Of a stretch of DNA of 6,614 nucleotides, positions 1-3,530 are shown piece after piece. The translations under genes and the position numbers were made by a program. The stretch is from GWB1-38-13 sp964488535. Its GTDB lineage: Bacteria > Patescibacteriota > Microgenomatia > UBA8517. The notes below the pieces were generated by a model. The model was not told where the DNA came from and made no database searches. It worked only from the letters and a program-made list of their open reading frames with translations. The stretch lies in NCBI GenBank assembly GCA_964488535.1, contig CAZAUT010000029.1, forward strand, positions 1 through 6,614, read 5' to 3'. Position 1 is the stretch's first letter. Every line of letters starts with the position of its first letter.

Positions 1-53
1 CTCAACACTTCCTTCCCAAGGAAGAAAGACGGGTTCGACTCCCGTATTCCGCT
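1..53 (+). tRNA. tRNA-Gly(CCC), 5' part outside the window
   Basis: The visible part holds the 3' side of the D-arm (about 3-6), a 5-bp anticodon stem (8-12 with 20-24) and the 7-nt loop TTCCCAA, which gives anticodon CCC at 15-17. A short variable region of 4 nt and a perfect T-arm follow (29-33 with 41-45, loop TTCGACT), then the acceptor 3' strand ATTCCGC (46-52). The base after it is T53, the usual discriminator for bacterial glycine tRNAs. CCA is not encoded: the next bases are CAC. The 5' acceptor strand and most of the D-arm lie upstream of base 1. The product decodes GGG. Confidence 0.87.
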
Positions 54-57
54 CACA

Positions 58-162
58 ATACGAGTTTCCTGCGGAGCAGGATCCCTCCCAAATCACGCCT
101 CAAGTCGTATATGAATAATGTTGAAAAGATTTGAGGTAAGATTGGTCGGACAATTCTCGTAT
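58..162 (+). other. Possible structured RNA element (four-way junction) after tRNA-Gly
   Basis: No reading frame is convincing here, but the segment can fold into a closed multibranch structure. A perfect 7-bp outer stem pairs 58-64 (ATACGAG) with 156-162 (CTCGTAT). Inside it are three hairpins: 67-72 with 76-81 (TCCTGC/GCAGGA, 3-nt loop), 98-103 with 131-136 (CCTCAA/TTGAGG, long loop) and 141-144 with 151-154 (ATTG/CAAT). I do not recognise a known RNA family. It could be a decayed tRNA, the processed trailer of tRNA-Gly, a small RNA, or chance pairing. The strand is assumed to be that of the tRNA. Confidence 0.3.
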
Positions 163-170
163 CCCGCTCA
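158..170 (+). repeat. Near-copy of the tRNA-Gly 3' end
   Basis: These 13 bases, CGTATCCCGCTCA, match the tRNA-Gly 3' end plus two downstream bases (43-55, CGTATTCCGCTCA) at 12 of 13 positions. Extending left to 151-170 against 36-55 gives 16 of 20 identities. The copy lies 115 bp downstream in direct orientation. A repeated tRNA 3' end can mark an integration (att) scar or the remnant of a duplicated tRNA. No integrase is present in the window, so neither reading is proven. Confidence 0.45.
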
Positions 171-196
171 AAATGTGACAAGAATGTAACATTTTT
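170..196 (+). terminator. Weak AT-rich hairpin with T-run, possible terminator
   Basis: AAAATGT (170-176) can pair with ACATTTT (189-195) across a 12-nt loop, with the 3' arm merging into a run of five T (192-196). It would end a transcript carrying tRNA-Gly and the folded element. The stem has only one G-C pair, so it would be a poor terminator. The same bases contain a direct repeat, AATGTGACA (172-180) and AATGTAACA (183-191), 11 bp apart. That would also suit a protein-binding site on one face of the helix. Confidence 0.25.
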
Positions 197-203
197 AAAA
201 GCA

Positions 204-219
204 TTAATAATATTATTAA
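204..219. repeat. 16-bp perfect AT palindrome
   Basis: TTAATAATATTATTAA reads identically on both strands. It lies about 60 bp upstream of the small gene beginning at 278 and just upstream of a TTGACA box. It could be an operator for a dimeric regulator, or simply low-complexity AT sequence. Confidence 0.35.
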
Positions 220-242
220 GCACCTGCCAAATATAAGCATAG

Positions 243-272
243 TTGACAATTCGCAAAAAAACAGTAAATATT
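243..272 (+). promoter_or_regulatory. Candidate promoter with perfect -35, possibly giving a leaderless mRNA
   Basis: A perfect TTGACA lies at 243-248. The best -10 options are weak: AATATT at 267-272 (18-bp spacer, 4 of 6 matches) or TAAATA at 265-270 (16-bp spacer, 3 of 6). Transcription would then start at or within a few bases of the ATG at 278. This fits the lack of any ribosome binding site there, so the mRNA may be leaderless. Confidence 0.4.
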
Positions 273-277
273 AAAGT

Positions 278-514
278 ATGGGTAAATTTAAGAGCCAGGT
301 ATTTATGCTTATTTTTATCTTTACGGCTCTTATCCTCGGTGTCGGTATTTGGAAAAATTACCGTCCGCAGGTTGTTTACGCTTCGTGCTCAGACATAGCC
401 GAGAAAACCACTTTTCTTATAATTAAAAAGGGTGTTGAACCTATCAGTGAATATGAAACTTATGACGACGTTTTGAATAACTGTCTTTCGGATGCGGGTT
501 ACTTCAATGAGTAA
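278..514 (+). CDS. Small single-pass membrane protein, unknown function
   Basis: This 78-residue protein is not recognised. A basic N-terminus (MGKFKSQ) leads into one hydrophobic segment at about residues 8-25. By the positive-inside rule this puts the remaining 50 or so residues outside the membrane. That tail carries two cysteines, Cys37 and Cys69, which could form a disulfide. It is otherwise mixed polar and acidic (EYETYDD around 58-64). Cys37 (context VVYASC) lies too far from the hydrophobic segment and has Tyr at the -3 position, so it is unlikely to be a lipoprotein site. The gene stands alone between two tRNA genes. There is no Shine-Dalgarno sequence; ATG278 is chosen because it places a normal anchor right at the N-terminus. 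It is probably real rather than spurious, given the clear membrane topology and the upstream TTGACA. Confidence 0.72.
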   Translation: MGKFKSQVFMLIFIFTALILGVGIWKNYRPQVVYASCSDIAEKTTFLIIKKGVEPISEYETYDDVLNNCLSDAGYFNE

Positions 515-529
515 ATATCCTCCAAAATT

Positions 530-538
530 TGATACAAT
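530..538 (+). promoter_or_regulatory. Candidate extended -10 promoter for tRNA-Thr
   Basis: TGATACAAT is an extended -10 element: TG, one base, then TACAAT, which matches TATAAT at 5 of 6 positions. There is no good -35 box 16-18 bp upstream, as is tolerated with extended -10 promoters. Transcription would start near 545, giving a leader of about 45 nt before the mature tRNA. That leader would include the degenerate T-arm copy. Confidence 0.4.
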
Positions 539-547
539 ATAACCGGA

Positions 548-586
548 TCATTGTGTAAATCAGTCATAAGGTTCGTGGGTTCATTT
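548..586 (+). pseudogene. Degenerate tRNA fragment (Thr-like T-arm)
   Basis: TCGTGGGTTC at 573-582 is an exact 10-nt copy of 636-645 in the T-arm of the tRNA-Thr just downstream. With single-base gaps the match runs from AGGT to ATT on both sides. Just upstream, TGTGTAAATCAG (551-562) resembles a threonine tRNA anticodon loop and the 3' side of its stem. The second half of the T-stem and the acceptor strand are missing, so it cannot be functional. It may be the relic of a duplicated tRNA or a recombination scar. Chance cannot be excluded for the anticodon part. Confidence 0.35.
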
Positions 587-589
587 AAT

Positions 590-662
590 GCCAAGATAGC
601 TCAGTCGGTAGAGCGAGGCTTTCGTAAAGCTTAGGTCGTGGGTTCGATTCCCACTCTTGGCT
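590..662 (+). tRNA. tRNA-Thr(CGT)
   Basis: A complete cloverleaf is visible. The acceptor stem is GCCAAGA (590-596) with TCTTGGC (655-661). The D-arm is GCTC/GAGC (599-602 with 611-614). The anticodon stem 616-620 pairs with 628-632 and includes one G-U pair. The loop TTCGTAA gives anticodon CGT at 623-625. The variable region is AGGTC, and the T-arm GTGGG/CCCAC carries loop TTCGATT. The discriminator is T662. CCA is not encoded (CAT follows), so a CCA-adding enzyme is needed. The product decodes ACG. Confidence 0.95.
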
Positions 663-688
663 CATAAATAATGGATAGATAGTTTACC

Positions 689-746
689 GCCATACCAAGT
701 TTGAAACGTAGTAGAACTCACTATGGCTTGTTTGATAACTTTTTTT
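689..746 (+). terminator. Long imperfect hairpin followed by a T-run
   Basis: This is the main structure in the non-coding stretch between tRNA-Thr and the next gene. GCCATA (689-694) pairs with TATGGC (722-727). After a 3x3 internal loop, AGTT (698-701) pairs with AACT (715-718) around a 13-nt loop. A run of seven T (740-746) follows, but 12 nt beyond the stem, which is too far for a classical intrinsic terminator. It may end the tRNA-Thr transcript or be a 5' regulatory structure of the gene at 814. It is read as a tentative terminator. Confidence 0.3.
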
Positions 747-759
747 GTATTGTTACTGA

Positions 760-788
760 TTTACAAATAAAAACATATTTTCCAAAAT
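760..788 (+). promoter_or_regulatory. Candidate promoter of the Ig-like protein gene
   Basis: TTTACA (760-765, 5 of 6 matches to TTGACA) is followed after exactly 17 bp by CAAAAT (783-788, 4 of 6 matches to TATAAT). The transcript would start near 795, about 19 nt before ATG814. In such AT-rich sequence a match of this quality is not strong evidence. Confidence 0.3.
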
Positions 789-813
789 ACACTTTACCTT
801 TTTAACTAAATCT

Positions 814-1521
814 ATGTATTCCTTAAAACAATACAGAAAACAAAAATCCAACAAGAAAAAATCATTTTTTTATGTTATGTTGACACTTGTTTCAATAGTT
901 GTATTATTTTTTGTTGGAATACAACTTTTAGTATCTCTTATTAATTTTATATCGGATTTGAAATATTCCGGACAAGTCGCCGAAAAAAGCGATACGATTC
1001 CTCCGAATACACCAAATATTCACACATTTTCGGAATTTACGAGTAATGAGAATGTTGAAATTAAAGGTAATTCCGAAGCGTCTTCAATAATCTATCTTTA
1101 TCTGAACGGAGAGAAGAAAGAAATTGTCTCGAATTCGGACGGCAATTTTGTTTTTTCTGTCAATTTATCAGAAGGAATAAATGAATTTTATCTAACCGCT
1201 ATTGACGGATCAGGAAATGAAAGTCCTCGCTCAAAATCATATTTTATTACTTTGGACAAGACGACGCCGGATCTTGAAATATCACAACCCGAAAACAATT
1301 CAACCTTTTATGGAATAAAAAATAAATTATTGGAAATAAAAGGAAAAATAGACGAACCTGTGACTTTAAAATTTAATGAAAAATATGTTTCACCCTCGGA
1401 CTCCGGTGATTTTATTTTCAAATATGATTTATCTGTTGGTGAAAACAAAATCATCTATCTCGCTAAAGATTTTGCGGGTAACGAATTGTCCGGCGAAATT
1501 ATTGTATATTTTTACGAGTAG
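814..1521 (+). CDS. Membrane-anchored protein with two Ig-like domains
   Basis: This 235-residue protein has a very basic N-terminus (residues 5-16 rich in Lys/Arg/Gln) and one transmembrane segment at about 18-45. The rest is predicted to be outside the membrane. A short linker leads to two beta-rich Ig-like domains at about 62-147 and 148-235, which resemble the bacterial Ig-like/glucodextranase-B type. Their repeat signature is clear. G110-N-F-V-F, LSEG (118-121), N123 and A129-x-D-x-x-G-N-E136 recur as G198-D-F-I-F, LSVG (206-209), N211 and A217-x-D-x-x-G-N-E224. Such domains usually serve as spacers or binding modules on the cell surface. No catalytic domain is present. There is no Shine-Dalgarno sequence; ATG814 is chosen because it gives a proper inside-positive anchor. 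The 3' end overlaps the opposite-strand polymerase gene by 23 bp. Its partner or ligand is unknown, and proximity to a glycan cluster is only suggestive. Confidence 0.85.
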   Translation: MYSLKQYRKQKSNKKKSFFYVMLTLVSIVVLFFVGIQLLVSLINFISDLKYSGQVAEKSDTIPPNTPNIHTFSEFTSNENVEIKGNSEASSIIYLYLNGEKKEIVSNSDGNFVFSVNLSEGINEFYLTAIDGSGNESPRSKSYFITLDKTTPDLEISQPENNSTFYGIKNKLLEIKGKIDEPVTLKFNEKYVSPSDSGDFIFKYDLSVGENKIIYLAKDFAGNELSGEIIVYFYE

Positions 1522-2728
1522 TCTCATGGGACATTCCCATTATTATTGCCTCAATGACCATCAGAAAATTATAAAATAGGATATTATTGAACAAAGCCCC
1601 AACAGCCAATGATAAAATTATTGCTCTATAATAATAGATATCATCAGATTGAGGGAAATCCAACTGTAAATTAATCGGGCGACTAATAAAATTGTTAAAT
1701 ACTAAGGTATACAAAAATCCAATGCCTACAAGTATTCCGACAATACCCGTTGTTGCCAGTACGAGAAGGTATGAATTATCACTTCCTGAACATGCATGGG
1801 AATCCTCTTTCGACAGGTTCTTATCAATCCTATATTGACATATATTATTAAATCCTATCCCGAATAGCGGATATTCCAAAAACGCTTTAATTGACTCACG
1901 GTAATTTTTAATCCTAAGTTCTATACTAAAAACTCTTAAGAGATTTACGCCTTCACCGGACTTTCTTGTTATTAAAGTAAAACCTAAAACTAAGGTTAAT
2001 AATAAAATGGCAGTTTTTGTCCATTTTCTCCTAAATATTGTTAATATCGGAATAAACAATGATAGATATGACGCTCTTGAATAGGTCAGAAACGTTCCCA
2101 ATATGAACATAAAAGAAAACGCATATTTCACATATTTATTTTTTACAACCCACAATGTAAGAAAAAAACCTACAACCAATATTGCCCCTGTAAACGCAGG
2201 ATCAAGCATTGTCGATACAAAACGATTCAGATGGTCATCCCAACCAATATATTTCAATGCAGTTAAATCCGGAAAAATAATATATTGAGCATACCCGAAT
2301 AGAAGAAAAACCGACAGTGAAATAAATAGAACGATCAGTAATTTATCGCGGAGGTTTAAAAAAAGATTCTTCGAATTTTCTTGATATCTATAAAACGAGA
2401 TATTTACCATTCTTGCAAGAGAATAATATGAAATTACCCTAATAAGATGTAAGAATCCTGTTGCAAGAAGTTTTAGTTGAAAAATACTTATGGATAATAG
2501 AAAAGAAAATACAAAAATAAAAATAACATCAATTAATCGATTAAGTGCCTTGGATTTTGTTGGAACGAATAAGAAAGGCAGTGACATGAGAACTGCACAG
2601 TCGATAGGGTGAATTTTGAATACATCCCCGTAAATATTGAAGTCAAAACGCAAGAGTTGCCCAAACGGGAACAGCATTAGGACTGCCAAAAGAACAAAAT
2701 ATGAATACACTTTCGGTATTATTGGCAT
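1499..2728 (-). CDS. O-antigen polymerase/ligase-like membrane protein (Wzy/WaaL family)
   Basis: This 409-residue protein is almost entirely hydrophobic, with roughly 10-12 membrane segments (for example about 7-20, 43-56, 66-82, 128-150, 177-195, 203-232, 238-254, 321-346, 366-398). The Wzy_C-type landmarks are present. TYSRASYLSL (215-224) fits the conserved S-R motif, and YPLFGIGFNN (286-295) fits the P-x-x-G-x-G motif before the large outer loop. DNSYLLVLATTGIVG (317-331) closes that loop. Members join lipid-linked glycan units on the outer face of the membrane, either polymerising them or transferring them to an acceptor; sequence alone does not say which. The histidine common in ligases before N-S is Asp317 here, with the nearest His at 311. 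It is the last gene of the leftward cluster, 12 bp after the GT2 gene, and has no Shine-Dalgarno sequence. Its 3' end overlaps the convergent Ig-like gene. Confidence 0.87.
   Translation of the reverse strand: MPIIPKVYSYFVLLAVLMLFPFGQLLRFDFNIYGDVFKIHPIDCAVLMSLPFLFVPTKSKALNRLIDVIFIFVFSFLLSISIFQLKLLATGFLHLIRVISYYSLARMVNISFYRYQENSKNLFLNLRDKLLIVLFISLSVFLLFGYAQYIIFPDLTALKYIGWDDHLNRFVSTMLDPAFTGAILVVGFFLTLWVVKNKYVKYAFSFMFILGTFLTYSRASYLSLFIPILTIFRRKWTKTAILLLTLVLGFTLITRKSGEGVNLLRVFSIELRIKNYRESIKAFLEYPLFGIGFNNICQYRIDKNLSKEDSHACSGSDNSYLLVLATTGIVGILVGIGFLYTLVFNNFISRPINLQLDFPQSDDIYYYRAIILSLAVGALFNNILFYNFLMVIEAIIMGMSHETTRKNIQ
1526..1540 (+). terminator. Short hairpin after the Ig-like gene
   Basis: ATGGGA (1526-1531) and TCCCAT (1535-1540) form a perfect 6-bp stem with a 3-nt loop, starting five bases after the stop codon. 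It is followed by TATTATT, a broken U-tract. It sits inside the 3' end of the opposite-strand polymerase gene, where it encodes residues around Met397-His401. It could stop transcription of the + strand gene, but the weak U-tract leaves this uncertain. Confidence 0.35.
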
Positions 2729-2740
2729 AGTATTAAATTA

Positions 2741-3484
2741 TTAATTGTTTTCTCTGTTAAGCCAAATATGAGACCATGAAAGAAATGAATGAAACGACAT
2801 AAAAATGGATATTACAAATCCATGCACGTTATCTTTATACCCTTTTAAATAAAAAAAGTTCTGAATGAATTTTAATATCGGCAGGATTAATGTATAAAAA
2901 AAATAGGGACTTTTACCTTTGGAAATATTCTCCTCACCGTGAATGGTAAAATATCTGCCGATTTTGTCAATAAAACTATAAAGTGTCACGGCGGTATTGT
3001 GAACTATTTCACCCTCCAACATTCCGATATTCCCCTTTATATCCCAGTATTCATGAACCCTCCGTTTCCACATGCCGAATATCTTATTCCCCAACCGGAT
3101 TATTTTTTGATTACCCATTTCCGTACCCGTAACTATCAGGTTTATAAAAATGTTTTTACGTTTAATATAAAATCCATTATATTTTCCACGATTAATTTCT
3201 TTTTTGGCTTCATAAATAAAATCTTTACTTACTTCTTCATCACTATCTAAAAAGAATACCCAATCATTTCTGCACTTAGACAAGGCGAAGTTTCGTTGAG
3301 CGGAAAAGTTGTTATCAAGAGGCCGTTCGTAATATTTCAAGCCATATTTTCTACAAAGCAATTTTGTATCGTCTGTTGAACGGTCGTCTACAACTATTAT
3401 TTCATCAAGCGTCTTTAATGAATCGTGTATTGACCCAATATTATCGGAGTTGTTTTTTGTCAGAACTACGGCGGATATATTCAT
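2741..3484 (-). CDS. GT2 glycosyltransferase, WaaE/LgtF-like
   Basis: This 247-residue protein is a GT-A fold family 2 enzyme that transfers a sugar from a nucleotide donor on the cytoplasmic side. The N-terminal strand MNISAVVLTKNN starts the nucleotide-binding fold. Asp33-Asp34 (IIVVDDRSTDDT) and the metal-binding D80-S-D82 (FFLDSDEE) are intact. FSAQRNFAL (60-68) and R142-V-H144-E145 are typical of the WaaE/LgtF-like beta-glycosyltransferase group, in which a short acceptor region follows. The C-terminus has two hydrophobic stretches (about 195-213 and 222-240) that probably attach it to the membrane. Its length is normal for the group. It sits 46 bp after the GT2/GT-C fusion gene and 12 bp before the polymerase gene. 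Donor and acceptor sugars cannot be read from the sequence. ATG3484 starts directly at the first beta strand, so the start is secure despite the lack of a Shine-Dalgarno sequence. Confidence 0.9.
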   Translation of the reverse strand: MNISAVVLTKNNSDNIGSIHDSLKTLDEIIVVDDRSTDDTKLLCRKYGLKYYERPLDNNFSAQRNFALSKCRNDWVFFLDSDEEVSKDFIYEAKKEINRGKYNGFYIKRKNIFINLIVTGTEMGNQKIIRLGNKIFGMWKRRVHEYWDIKGNIGMLEGEIVHNTAVTLYSFIDKIGRYFTIHGEENISKGKSPYFFYTLILPILKFIQNFFYLKGYKDNVHGFVISIFMSFHSFLSWSHIWLNRENN

Positions 3485-3530
3485 AACATTTACGTACTAC
3501 TAATATTACACGAACACAGTAAATAATGTC

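Noticed and set aside
53..256. Minus-strand reading frame of 67 codons behind tRNA-Gly
   Set aside because: It runs antisense through the folded element and the tRNA-Gly repeat, has no recognisable domain, and looks like a random open frame.
386..391. Possible lipoprotein cysteine (Cys37) in the small membrane protein
   Set aside because: The hydrophobic segment ends about 12 residues earlier, charged and polar residues intervene, and Tyr occupies the -3 position, so it does not form a lipobox.
1376..1579. Plus-strand frame of 67 codons
   Set aside because: It lies mostly inside the Ig-like gene in another frame and then runs antisense to the polymerase gene. The Ig-like frame has clear repeat motifs.
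2103..2288. Plus-strand frame of 61 codons
   Set aside because: It is antisense to the polymerase gene, in a region whose minus-strand frame carries family motifs.
2939..3250. Plus-strand frame of 103 codons
   Set aside because: It is antisense to the WaaE-like GT2 gene, which has intact catalytic motifs over the same bases.
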